A model generated the notes under the pieces. That model was not told the DNA's origin and ran no database searches. It saw only the letters and a program-made list of their open reading frames with translations. Below, piece by piece: positions 53,809 to 61,858 of a DNA stretch of 64,000 nt. Made by a program: the position numbers and the translations under genes. The DNA is from JACRLV01 sp045863555 (GTDB taxonomy: Bacteria; Planctomycetota; Phycisphaerae; UBA1845; Fen-1342): the NCBI GenBank assembly GCA_045863555.1, contig BTUU01000017.1, forward strand, positions 1 to 64,000. Reading direction: 5' to 3'. The first letter of the stretch is position 1; each line of letters starts with the position of its first letter.

Positions 53809-54983
53809 CGCCCGTTCCGCTCAACAACCTCGCGGTTATCACGATGGGCACGGCGCCTCCCGGAGAGACCTACAACTCCGATGGCGACGGTATGCCGATG
53901 ATCGCGGGAGCGGGCGATTACGGCGACATCCACCCAATACCGAAGAAGTTCACGACCTCGCCGCTGGCAGTCGCCGAGCCGGGAGATCTGATCATCTGCG
54001 TTCGAGCAACTATTGGTGACCTCAATTGGGCTGACCGACAGTACTGCCTCGGACGTGGGGTCGCTGGCATTCGACCTCGTAACGGACACGCCGACATCCG
54101 TTATCTCTCTCATGCCATCGAGTCCAACAAAACGTGGCTTGCCAGTCGCGGAACAGGTTCGACTTTCCCTGCCATCCGCAAGGCTGACCTCGAAGAGATG
54201 CCCGTTCCCCTGCCGTACCCGCACGACCCGAAGCGGAGCCTGGCGGAGCAGAAACGGATCGCGGCGATTCTGGACAAGACGGACGCCATCCGCCGCCGCC
54301 GCCACGAAGCCGCCCGCCTCACCGACCAACTCATCCCAAGCCTGTTCTACGGCATGTTCGGCAAGTGGCTGCGAATGCCGCAGACCGAGATGGCTCGACT
54401 CGGCGAGAAGGAGTTGACCGACATTGCGTCGGGCGTGACGAAGGGCCGCCGCTTCAACGGTCAGGACACCGTCGTCGTCCCGTACATCCGCGTTGCCAAC
54501 GTCCAGGATGGTTACCTCGACCTGACTGAAATCAAGACCATCGACGTGCTCCCGCAAGATGTTGAGGCTCTACGGCTTGAACACGGCGACGTGCTCATGA
54601 CCGAAGGCGGCGACTTCGACAAGCTCGGCCGCGGTGCAATCTGGGAGCACGATGTTCCCGACTGCATTCATCAAAACCACGTGTTCCGCGTTCGCTGCAA
54701 TCGCCGCAAGCTGATGCCGCTCTTTTTCGCCAACTACATCCGCACGACGGGCGCGCGCGCGTACTTCCTGCGCTGCGCCAAGAAGACATCAAACCTCGCG
54801 TCCATCAACATGACGCAGCTCCGCGCACTGCCTGTCCCCCGTGTGCCGATTGACGACCAAAAACGCTTCGTGACAAAAGCGGACGAAGTCCGCAAGATGC
54901 AGCGGCGCGATAAGATTTCAATGCGAGAAGTCGACGACCTTTTCAACTCGCTCGTCCAACGGGCGTTTCGGGGGGAGCTCTGA
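53805..54983 (+). CDS. hsdS: Type I specificity subunit S
   Basis: A 392-residue HsdS starting at a GTG that overlaps the hsdM stop (GTGA). It has two target-recognition domains with the conserved helix-forming spacers: KRIAAILDKTDAIRRRRHEA in the centre and KRFVTKADEVRKMQRRDKIS at the end. The first domain begins after VITMGTAPPGETYNSDGDG and the second after LTDIASGVTKGRRFNGQDTV. It sets the DNA sequence recognised by the methylase and restriction complex; the target itself cannot be read by eye. A GC-rich hairpin overlaps its stop codon. Confidence 0.94.
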   Translation: MTPVPLNNLAVITMGTAPPGETYNSDGDGMPMIAGAGDYGDIHPIPKKFTTSPLAVAEPGDLIICVRATIGDLNWADRQYCLGRGVAGIRPRNGHADIRYLSHAIESNKTWLASRGTGSTFPAIRKADLEEMPVPLPYPHDPKRSLAEQKRIAAILDKTDAIRRRRHEAARLTDQLIPSLFYGMFGKWLRMPQTEMARLGEKELTDIASGVTKGRRFNGQDTVVVPYIRVANVQDGYLDLTEIKTIDVLPQDVEALRLEHGDVLMTEGGDFDKLGRGAIWEHDVPDCIHQNHVFRVRCNRRKLMPLFFANYIRTTGARAYFLRCAKKTSNLASINMTQLRALPVPRVPIDDQKRFVTKADEVRKMQRRDKISMREVDDLFNSLVQRAFRGEL

Positions 54984-54990
54984 CCCCCGA
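54968..54990 (+). terminator. GC-rich hairpin overlapping the hsdS stop
   Basis: TCGGGGG (54968-54974) can pair with CCCCCGA (54984-54990) around a nine-base loop that holds the hsdS stop codon. There is no T-run, so it is not a standard intrinsic terminator. It may attenuate transcription or protect the hsdRMS message from decay, setting a different level for the genes downstream. Confidence 0.4.
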
Positions 54991-55011
54991 GCCAGACAGA
55001 AAGGACCACAC

Positions 55012-55221
55012 ATGACGCCAGAAGAAGCGCGGGAGCAGCTCGAAAAGCAATTTGGAAACGAGGATTGGACCCATTACGCGATTGGACCGGATCCGGTTGA
55101 CGGCCAAGTTAAGCCCTGGCGATTCAACGCACGCAACGACCTCGATGCGCGCCAAATCGGGAACCACCCACCGTTTAGTGGTCGCGCCATATACCGGCGA
55201 ACCGATGCGACGGCGATTTGA
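55012..55221 (+). CDS. 69-residue protein between hsdS and SPARTA genes
   Basis: A small soluble protein, MTPEEAREQLEKQFGNEDWT at the start and ending GRAIYRRTDATAI. AAAGGA lies six bases before the ATG, 28 bases after the hsdS stop. Its own stop overlaps a TTG start of the TIR gene, so it links the restriction and Argonaute genes in one coupled run. No domain is recognised. It might be a regulator, antitoxin-like inhibitor or a translational spacer; none of these can be shown from sequence. Confidence 0.6.
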   Translation: MTPEEAREQLEKQFGNEDWTHYAIGPDPVDGQVKPWRFNARNDLDARQIGNHPPFSGRAIYRRTDATAI

Positions 55222-56696
55222 TTGTGAGTGCTCCGATGAAGCGTGCGATATCCGAATCGAGCGCAGCCCCTCCTAGTGAACACGCGTGGGAGCTGAACCC
55301 GGCGCGGAACATGCTCTTCATCAGTCACGCGAATCCAGAGGACAACGTTTTCACACAGTGGCTCGCGCTGCGCCTTGCCCGCGAGGGATATCCGGTCTGG
55401 TGCGATCTCACGAAACTGTTGGGCGGTGAGACGTTCTGGCGAGATATTGAGAAGGCGATCCGGGATCGCACGGCGAAGCTTCTCTTCGTGCTTTCTCGGA
55501 ACTCAAACGTTAAAGACGGCGCGCTGAACGAGCTCAATCTTGCGCTTGGCATCGAGCGACGGGATAAGCTGACAGATTTCGTGATACCCCTTCGGGTCGA
55601 TGACTTGCCCTACGGCGATATCAACATCGAGATCCGCCGCAAGAACGCCATCGACTTTTCGCAGAGCTGGGCGACAGGGTTGGCAAAGCTGCTGGAGAAA
55701 CTCGCCCAGGACAGCGTACCTACAGACCCTCGCTTTACCCCGAGTGCTGTCACGCAATGGTGGCAGGGTTCGCATGCGGGAAACGAACTGCTGGTCCAAT
55801 CGCAGGACACACATCTTTCGAACTGGTTTCCGATTGAGGCGCTGCCAACCGCCATTTTCATTCACGAGCTGAGCGCTCACGCCACTTGGAAGGGAAGCGC
55901 CTGGGAGTTGGACCAACCCGCGCATCGAATCGGTGATTACACCGTCTCTTTCGCCCCGCGGTCGGATTTCGGCGATCTCTTTGGCCGCTCTCATCAGATC
56001 CTGCTGAATTATGCCTTGAGTTCGAACGGCACCGACCTACCGCTTACAGCTCGACAGTTTCGCGACAGCGTTGTTCACCTGCTGAGGCTCGGGTGGGATC
56101 GCGCCATGATCCAGCGCGGCCTGCCACGAAAGTCCCTCGCCCGCCGTCGTTCCGCATCGTATTTCTCGAGGGGACTTTATGAGACGGCCCGAGTGTCTTT
56201 CGAACTTCCGGACGGCTTTTCCGGCTCCCGCGGTCTTGTCGGGCACAAGACGGTGTGGAGTGCAGCTTCCCAGAAACAGATGCGCCGATACTGGCACTAT
56301 GGCCTCAGTGCCGACGCGCGCCTCTTTCCAATGCCCGTTCTCATCCTGAATGGTCACATCTTTTTTTCTAACGACGGGAAGACAATCTGGGACTCTCCGA
56401 AGCGGTTGCATACCGCACGCCGCAGTCTCGGAGGTAACTGGTGGAACGATGATTGGCGAGACCGACTGCTAGCGGCAATGTCATGGATCGCAGACGCGAA
56501 ACCGCACATCGCGCTGCCGGTCGCGTCTAGTCAGAGCATCCTGATTTCAACCACGCCGGTGCCCTTCGAAGCCAGAATCTCATACCGTGACGGTTTCGCT
56601 CGTCATGCGGAGTTGAACGAAGTCGTGTTTGAAAACATCGAGCCGGCGCTTGAGCAGGACGATGAGACAGACAACGGAGGTTCGACCGATGCCTGA
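55218..56696 (+). CDS. TIR-APAZ effector subunit of a SPARTA system
   Basis: A 492-residue protein. The TIR domain begins MLFISHANPEDNVFTQWLAL and continues GYPVWCDLTKLLGGETFWRD and IEKAIRDRTAKLLFVLSRNS, very close to known SPARTA TIR subunits. Glu105 (in GALNELNLAL) is the likely NADase catalytic residue. About residues 200-492 form the APAZ region that docks on the short Argonaute. On target-DNA recognition, SPARTA complexes assemble and deplete NAD(P), killing or arresting the cell. The start could be TTG 55218 (coupled), GTG 55224, ATG 55236 or ATG 55311. It overlaps the Argonaute gene by eight bases. Confidence 0.9.
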   Translation: MIVSAPMKRAISESSAAPPSEHAWELNPARNMLFISHANPEDNVFTQWLALRLAREGYPVWCDLTKLLGGETFWRDIEKAIRDRTAKLLFVLSRNSNVKDGALNELNLALGIERRDKLTDFVIPLRVDDLPYGDINIEIRRKNAIDFSQSWATGLAKLLEKLAQDSVPTDPRFTPSAVTQWWQGSHAGNELLVQSQDTHLSNWFPIEALPTAIFIHELSAHATWKGSAWELDQPAHRIGDYTVSFAPRSDFGDLFGRSHQILLNYALSSNGTDLPLTARQFRDSVVHLLRLGWDRAMIQRGLPRKSLARRRSASYFSRGLYETARVSFELPDGFSGSRGLVGHKTVWSAASQKQMRRYWHYGLSADARLFPMPVLILNGHIFFSNDGKTIWDSPKRLHTARRSLGGNWWNDDWRDRLLAAMSWIADAKPHIALPVASSQSILISTTPVPFEARISYRDGFARHAELNEVVFENIEPALEQDDETDNGGSTDA

Positions 56697-58248
56697 ACTG
56701 CGATACATTAAGGAACCCGACCTCCTTTTCCGACACAACCAAGCCGTCGAGGACCCGAGGGATGGGTTGACGTTGTTCGGCCCTCTCGACGAGGGAAAGC
56801 CGTACGGTATTCGATGGGGGCTAATCGGGCCGGAAGACAGCCTTCATCGCGTTGAGCGTTGGGTGTCCGGCATTAACAGGCGCGTTGTCGATTCCGAGCC
56901 AGCTCGTTATGGCCGGAAACAGCCGCGAATCGCTCGCGGGCCCGATCTCGCGCGCCCCCCATACCCCGGGTTTCACGCGGCGTTCGAGATTCCCTGGTCT
57001 AACAGACCGGTGCAACGGCTCATCGTGCCAGAAAAGGAACTGGCCAAAGTCGCGTTTCTCGATGATCCGCATCAGCGTGTTTTCAACACAGTGAACGCGT
57101 ACTCCGAACGCATTATTGACTGCCTTAGACGCGAAGAAGCCAGGCCGGACATATGGTGCGTTGCCATCCCGGAGTACGTCTATCAGAATTGCCGACCACG
57201 GTCTTACGTTGAGGCGAGCGACCGAGTCAAGGCCGACGCTCGCTTAACGCGATCGGAAGCGAAGGCCATCGTCGCTGCCCCGCTGTTGTTCGAGGAGGAA
57301 AACAAGCTTGCCAAGCCGTACGAATACGAGCTGAACTTCCACCATCAGCTTAAGGCGCGGCTGCTTTCTCACAATGCTCCCACGCAGATCATTAGGGAAA
57401 CAACCATCGCCCATCGGGACTTCCTCGACTCGAATGGCGAGCCGACACGGAAGCTTGACGGCATGGAGTCGGCGATTGCCTGGACAATCTCGACAGCGGC
57501 TTTCTACAAGTCAGGCGGCCGCCCGTGGAAACTCGGTGCCGCTCGGCCTGGCGTGTGCTACGTGGGTTTGGTCTTTAAGCAAGATGAGAAGCACCGTGAC
57601 CCACGCACGGCGTGCTGTGCCGCGCAGATGTTTCTCGATTCGGGCGACGGCGTCGTTTTCAAGGGCGCTGTCGGCCCGTGGTATCGCGGGAAACGAGGGC
57701 TCTTTCATCTCTCCCGCGAGGCCGCGACTGAAGTGATACGGATGTGCATCGACTCCTACGCTGACCGGTTCGATGGCGACCCGCCGGATGAAGTGTTTAT
57801 TCATGGCCGTGTTCGTTTTGAAAATGATGAATGGGCAGGGTTTCTTGACGGTGCAGGCGGCAACACGCGCGTTGTTGGTGTCAGAATTCGCGACGATGAA
57901 GACCTAAAGGTGTTCCGCCGCTCCGCCTTTCCAGTACTGCGAGGGAATTGGTTCCGGATCGGCGAGAGAATGGCCTCGCTTTGGACGCGGGGGTTCGTGC
58001 CGAGGTTGCGCAGCTATCCGGGCCTTGAAGTGCCGAATCCCTTGTTTATTGACGTGTGTCGTGGCGAGGCCGACATCGAAACTGTCGTGCGCGACGTTTT
58101 GGCCCTCACGAAGTTGAATTACAACTCGTGCGTTTTTGCAGATGGTGCGCCGGTCACTCTAAAGTTCGCTAGGGCGGTCGGCGAGATCCTCACAGCCGGC
58201 CCCTTGGATGGAACAGTTCCACCCCTTCCGTTCAAGCACTACATCTGA
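56689..58248 (+). CDS. Short prokaryotic Argonaute (MID-PIWI) of a SPARTA system
   Basis: A 519-residue short pAgo. GGAGG lies eight bases before the ATG at 56689, inside the end of the TIR-APAZ gene. The start MPELRYIKEPDLLFRHNQAV, then EDPRDGLTLFGPLDEGKPYG, is typical of short Argonautes. A MID domain (PDIWCVAIPEYVYQNCRPRS) is followed by PIWI sequence (CYVGLVFKQDEK, DEVFIHGRVRFENDEWAGF). The C-terminal block LTKLNYNSCVFADGAPVTLK, then FARAVGEIL, is strongly conserved in PIWI proteins. Short pAgos lack slicer activity; this one should use a small RNA guide to detect invader DNA and trigger the TIR partner. Confidence 0.92.
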   Translation: MPELRYIKEPDLLFRHNQAVEDPRDGLTLFGPLDEGKPYGIRWGLIGPEDSLHRVERWVSGINRRVVDSEPARYGRKQPRIARGPDLARPPYPGFHAAFEIPWSNRPVQRLIVPEKELAKVAFLDDPHQRVFNTVNAYSERIIDCLRREEARPDIWCVAIPEYVYQNCRPRSYVEASDRVKADARLTRSEAKAIVAAPLLFEEENKLAKPYEYELNFHHQLKARLLSHNAPTQIIRETTIAHRDFLDSNGEPTRKLDGMESAIAWTISTAAFYKSGGRPWKLGAARPGVCYVGLVFKQDEKHRDPRTACCAAQMFLDSGDGVVFKGAVGPWYRGKRGLFHLSREAATEVIRMCIDSYADRFDGDPPDEVFIHGRVRFENDEWAGFLDGAGGNTRVVGVRIRDDEDLKVFRRSAFPVLRGNWFRIGERMASLWTRGFVPRLRSYPGLEVPNPLFIDVCRGEADIETVVRDVLALTKLNYNSCVFADGAPVTLKFARAVGEILTAGPLDGTVPPLPFKHYI

Positions 58249-58279
58249 GGCAAGGCCGATACAACGAGGCGTGTGGTTT

Positions 58280-58295
58280 CACAAACATGCTTGTG
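58280..58295. promoter_or_regulatory. Candidate activator-binding dyad upstream of DUF2130 gene
   Basis: CACAAACATGCTTGTG is a near-perfect palindrome (CACAA...TTGTG arms) about 53 bases upstream of the -24/-12 site at 58,348. Enhancer-binding proteins bind such dyads upstream of sigma-54 promoters. The same sequence was not found ahead of hsdR, which weakens the case. Confidence 0.3.
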
Positions 58296-58347
58296 CTCGA
58301 ATCGATCGGAAGACCACTGGGCGATTGCGTTTCGGCAGTGTTCCCCG

Positions 58348-58363
58348 TGGCACGCGACGTGCA
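58348..58363 (+). promoter_or_regulatory. Candidate second sigma-54 (-24/-12) promoter, ahead of DUF2130 gene
   Basis: TGGCACGCGACGTGCA keeps the invariant GG (58349-58350) and GC (58361-58362) exactly ten bases apart and the full TGGCACG -24 box; only the first T of the TTGC -12 box is G. The predicted transcription start near 58,374 lies about 24 bases before the ATG. It sits in the 150-base gap between the Argonaute and DUF2130 genes, and so could place a second transcript under the same activator. Confidence 0.6.
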
Positions 58364-58397
58364 ATAACGGCTGGCACAACCAGACAGTGAGGAAACG

Positions 58398-60122
58398 ATG
58401 ACCGCGACTCTCAATTGCCCGAAGTGCCAGGCCCCGATCGAAATCACCGAGGTGATGACCAGCCAGCTTCGCGATCGGCTGCGGAGCGAGCTCGACGCCG
58501 AGCTGGCGCCGGAGCGCACGCGCCTGTCCGACCAGGCCGCCAAGCTGGCCGCGGACCGAACCGCGTTGGAGAAGCAGAGCGCCGCGATTGATGAGCAGGT
58601 TCGTCAGCGTCTGGACGCTGAGCGAAAGAAACTGGTGGCCGAGGCACGCGACAAGGCCACCGCCGACCTGGGGGTGGAGCTGCGCGACCGCGACGAGCAG
58701 CTTCACGAGGCCCAGGCCAAGCTCAAGACCGCCGCAGACCAGGAAGTCGCGTGGCGTAAGAAAGAACGCGAGATTCAGGCGCGCGAAGCGGCCTTCGCGG
58801 CCGAGCGCGATCAACTGGCCCAGCAAGCACAGCAGCAGCTCGCAGCCGAGCGGCAGAAGCTGATTGAAGAGGGTCGCAAGAAGGCCGCCGACGAGCTTGC
58901 GACACAGGTTCGCGAACGCGACGAGGAACTTGCCGGCCTGCGCGACCGGCTAAAGGCCGCGAATGATCAGGAGCTCGCGCTCCGCAAGCGCCAGCGCGAA
59001 TTAGAAGAGCGTGAGCAGACGCTTCAGACCGAACGAGAAGAGATACAAGAGAAGGCGCGACAGCAGGTTGCTGCCGACCGCCAGATTCTGATCGAGGAGG
59101 GACGGCGGAAGGCGGCCGGCGAGCTTGCAACTCAGGTTCGCGAGCGGGATGAGGAACTGGCCGGCCTTCGCGACCGACTCAAAACTGCGAACGAACAGGA
59201 GCTTGCGCTACGTAAGCGTCAGCGAGAGCTGGAAGAGCGGGCCGAGCAGATGCAGCTCGAAATCGACCGCAAGCTGGACGCCGAGCGGCAGCAGATTCGC
59301 GACGCTGCCCGGAATCAGGCCGGCGAGGAGTTCGGGCTGAAGCTGCGCGACGAGCAGGAGAAGAACGAGACGCTTCGCAAACAGATCGACGACCTGAAGC
59401 GCCGCGCTGAGCAGGGGTCCCAGCAGGCTCAGGGGGAGACGCTGGAGTTGGTCATCGAAGAGATGCTCGCCGACGCATTTCGGAGCGACCGCATCGAGGA
59501 GGTTCGCAAGGGCGTGCATGGCGCGGATATTCTGCAGCACGTACTCGCGTCGAATGGCGCCGGAGCCGGCACAATCCTCTGGGAAGCCAAGCGCGCCAAG
59601 AACTGGGCGTCCGATTGGCTCCGAAAGGCCCGCGAGGATCAACGGCAAGCCGGCGCTGCGGTGGCCATCATTGTCAGCGAAGTGCTTCCGCCGGGGGTTA
59701 CGCATGTCGAGACCGTCGAAGGGGTCTGGGTAACCAGTCGGGCCTGCGCGATTGCACTGGCGAAGTCGATCCGGGCCGGTATGCTCGAAGCTGCCAATGC
59801 CCGCCGCGCCCTGGAGGGTCAGCACGGCAAGATGGAGGCAACGTACGAGTACCTGACGGGAGTCGAGTTCAAGAACCGCATCGTCGGTATGCTGGAGCCG
59901 CTGGTCGGAATGCAGCAGACGCTGGAGAAGGAGAAGGTCGCGACGCAACGAGTTTGGGCGGCGCGCGAGAAGCAGATCGACCAGGCGCTCGGCGGGTTGG
60001 CTTGCGTTTACGGCGACCTTCAGGGGATCATTGGCGGTTCGCTGCCGCGTATCGAGGCCTTGGAGTTGCCGGAATCATCCAAACCGAATTCGATCGGGGC
60101 ACTGCCCGCCGCGGTTGGATAG
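58398..60122 (+). CDS. DUF2130 nuclease-like protein with long repeated coiled coil
   Basis: A 574-residue protein. The N-terminus has one CxxC (LNCPKCQAPIEITE). Residues of about 30-340 are a continuous Glu/Arg/Gln/Ala coiled coil containing three tandem repeats of about 76 residues. The C-terminal domain (about 345-500) is DUF2130: ETLELVIEEMLADAFRSDRI, then GADILQHVLASNGAGAGTIL, then WEAKRAKNW. Asp377, Glu396 and Lys398 fit a PD-(D/E)xK-type active site, consistent with the family's proposed nuclease fold. GAGGAAACG precedes the ATG. The ATPase gene starts 20 bases downstream, so these may share a transcript. The function in defence is an inference from location. Confidence 0.8.
   Translation: MTATLNCPKCQAPIEITEVMTSQLRDRLRSELDAELAPERTRLSDQAAKLAADRTALEKQSAAIDEQVRQRLDAERKKLVAEARDKATADLGVELRDRDEQLHEAQAKLKTAADQEVAWRKKEREIQAREAAFAAERDQLAQQAQQQLAAERQKLIEEGRKKAADELATQVRERDEELAGLRDRLKAANDQELALRKRQRELEEREQTLQTEREEIQEKARQQVAADRQILIEEGRRKAAGELATQVRERDEELAGLRDRLKTANEQELALRKRQRELEERAEQMQLEIDRKLDAERQQIRDAARNQAGEEFGLKLRDEQEKNETLRKQIDDLKRRAEQGSQQAQGETLELVIEEMLADAFRSDRIEEVRKGVHGADILQHVLASNGAGAGTILWEAKRAKNWASDWLRKAREDQRQAGAAVAIIVSEVLPPGVTHVETVEGVWVTSRACAIALAKSIRAGMLEAANARRALEGQHGKMEATYEYLTGVEFKNRIVGMLEPLVGMQQTLEKEKVATQRVWAAREKQIDQALGGLACVYGDLQGIIGGSLPRIEALELPESSKPNSIGALPAAVG
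58620..59303 (+). repeat. Three tandem 228-bp coding repeats in DUF2130 gene
   Basis: Units of 76 codons begin near codons 75, 151 and 227. Units two and three are close (both have LATQVRERDEELAGLRDRL and QELALRKRQRELEE); unit one is diverged (GVELRDRDEQL). They lengthen the coiled coil and suggest growth by tandem duplication. Confidence 0.7.
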
Positions 60123-60142
60123 CCGACACCGGAGACTGGACG

Positions 60143-61858
60143 TTGATCACAGCGATTGAAATCGAGAACTTCAAGGGCATCGGCCCGCGCCAGCGGATCG
60201 AGTTGGCGCCGATCACGCTCCTGTTCGGGGCCAACAGCTCCGGAAAGAGCACGATTATTCACGCACTGCATTATGCGCTTGAAGTTCTTCAACGGCACAA
60301 CTGCGACGCCCAGCGCACGGTATTCGGCGGTGAATTCATTGACCTCGGCGGGTTCCGCAGCTTCGTTCATGGTCGCGATCTAAAACGCCGCGTCGCGATG
60401 CGTTTTGAGCTGAACCTAAGCGCGCACAGCCTGCCACGGTACGGCGAACAGGAAGCCGCCTTCTCCATACTTGATGAGGGTCACGCAGACCAAGTCGAGC
60501 GCGCCGCGGTCGAGATACAGGTCGCTTGGGATCAGCAAGCTCAAACAGCGATCGTCGCGCGTTATTCGGTCGAATTGAATGGAGTGCAATTTGCCGCGCT
60601 CGAAACTGACGCTGGGCGCCGCGCGACGGTTCTTGCCGAGCTCAATTGGAACCACCCTCTCCTGCAAGAGCAGGGCGACGAGCAAGCAGCTGCTAACAAG
60701 GAATTGCAAGACCTTCATTCCAATCTCGTCATTCTGCATGGAAAAGCAGGCGAGCTGGGGCTACTTAAGGGCCCTCCCCCATATCTCGCATTCGGGGTTC
60801 TCCACAGGTTGGTGAGCAAAGCACTCGGCATCGACGAAGCGGATGTCCAGCCATCCCCCGGCTGGGGATTGGCGGGCTTGGATGATGCACTCCCAACATG
60901 GGGAGCGGTCCTCGAACCCGCGCTTCCCCTGCGAGCGGAAAACACAGAGGCCGCCGCCGATCCCGAAGGACAGGCCGTCCAGTCTTCACAATCAAAGATG
61001 ATGAAGGCGGCCAAGCAGTTCGCGACATTGCTGACTCAACTTCTGGTTGGACCAGGGGAACTGCTGACTCAGGCACTCGGATCGACTCGATACCTGGGAC
61101 CACTGCGGGAGAAACCGCTTCGCTCGCACGATGCTCAGCACGTGGGCGACGCGACCCGATGGGCCAGCGGACTGGCAGCATGGGATGCCCTGTATCAGCA
61201 AAACACGTCGTTTCTTGCGCTCGTGAGCGACTGGCTTAGTCGCTCAGATCACCTTGGAGCGGGTGTTAGTCTCACCAGGCGAGAATATCGGGAGATAGCG
61301 ATAGACGACCCTATATTCGCAAGATTGGCTGGCGGACATGCATTTGACGATCTCGATCTCGCTGATTTCCGCGACCATCTTTGGCAAATCCCCGTGCGTC
61401 GCAAGATCGTTCTAATGGACGAGGCTACGGGCGTTCAGTACCAGCCGTTCGATGTTGGCGAAGGCATCTCACAGCTGGTTCCCGTGGTCGTAGCGATGCT
61501 GGAGCCAACGAGCGGAGTGATCGCCGTCGAGCAACCGGAACTTCATGTTCATCCGGCGATTCAAGTCGGGCTCGGGGATCTCATTGCGTTCGGACTAGGT
61601 GTCAACGGTGTGACGCGCCTCGTCGAAACGCACAGCGAACATCTACTCCTTCGGATCTTGCGGCGCATCCGCGATACCGGAGACAGCGGACTTGACCACG
61701 TCCAGCATGTTCTATCGCCTGACGACGTTGCGGTCTGGTACATTGAAGCAGTTGACGGCGCGACGCAGGCAACGCGTCTCCGGGTCGATGCATCCGGCGA
61801 GTTCGTTGACCGTTGGCCGAAGGGGTTTTTCGAGGAGCGTGCTCAGGAACTCTTTTGA
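60143..61858 (+). CDS. OLD/ABC-like AAA ATPase with DUF3696 C-terminus
   Basis: A 571-residue ATPase; the TTG at 60143 is chosen because GGAG lies eight bases before it and the family starts here (ITAIEIENFKGIGPRQRIEL). Walker A is GANSSGKST (residues 29-37). Near the end come the ABC-like signature VGEGISQLVP, Walker B VIAVEQPELHVHP and the H-loop VETHSEHLLLR. The last 25 residues (LRVDASGEFVDRWPKGFFEE) are a DUF3696 tail. Such SMC/OLD-like ATPases often pair with nuclease effectors in defence systems. Its stop overlaps the start of the PLD-like gene (TGATG), marking a two-gene unit. Confidence 0.85.
   Translation: MITAIEIENFKGIGPRQRIELAPITLLFGANSSGKSTIIHALHYALEVLQRHNCDAQRTVFGGEFIDLGGFRSFVHGRDLKRRVAMRFELNLSAHSLPRYGEQEAAFSILDEGHADQVERAAVEIQVAWDQQAQTAIVARYSVELNGVQFAALETDAGRRATVLAELNWNHPLLQEQGDEQAAANKELQDLHSNLVILHGKAGELGLLKGPPPYLAFGVLHRLVSKALGIDEADVQPSPGWGLAGLDDALPTWGAVLEPALPLRAENTEAAADPEGQAVQSSQSKMMKAAKQFATLLTQLLVGPGELLTQALGSTRYLGPLREKPLRSHDAQHVGDATRWASGLAAWDALYQQNTSFLALVSDWLSRSDHLGAGVSLTRREYREIAIDDPIFARLAGGHAFDDLDLADFRDHLWQIPVRRKIVLMDEATGVQYQPFDVGEGISQLVPVVVAMLEPTSGVIAVEQPELHVHPAIQVGLGDLIAFGLGVNGVTRLVETHSEHLLLRILRRIRDTGDSGLDHVQHVLSPDDVAVWYIEAVDGATQATRLRVDASGEFVDRWPKGFFEERAQELF

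Noticed and set aside
59615..60142. N-terminal extension of the ATPase gene overlapping the DUF2130 gene
   Set aside because: The extension is out-of-frame shadow of the DUF2130 gene; the ATPase family start lies at 60143 with a ribosome site.
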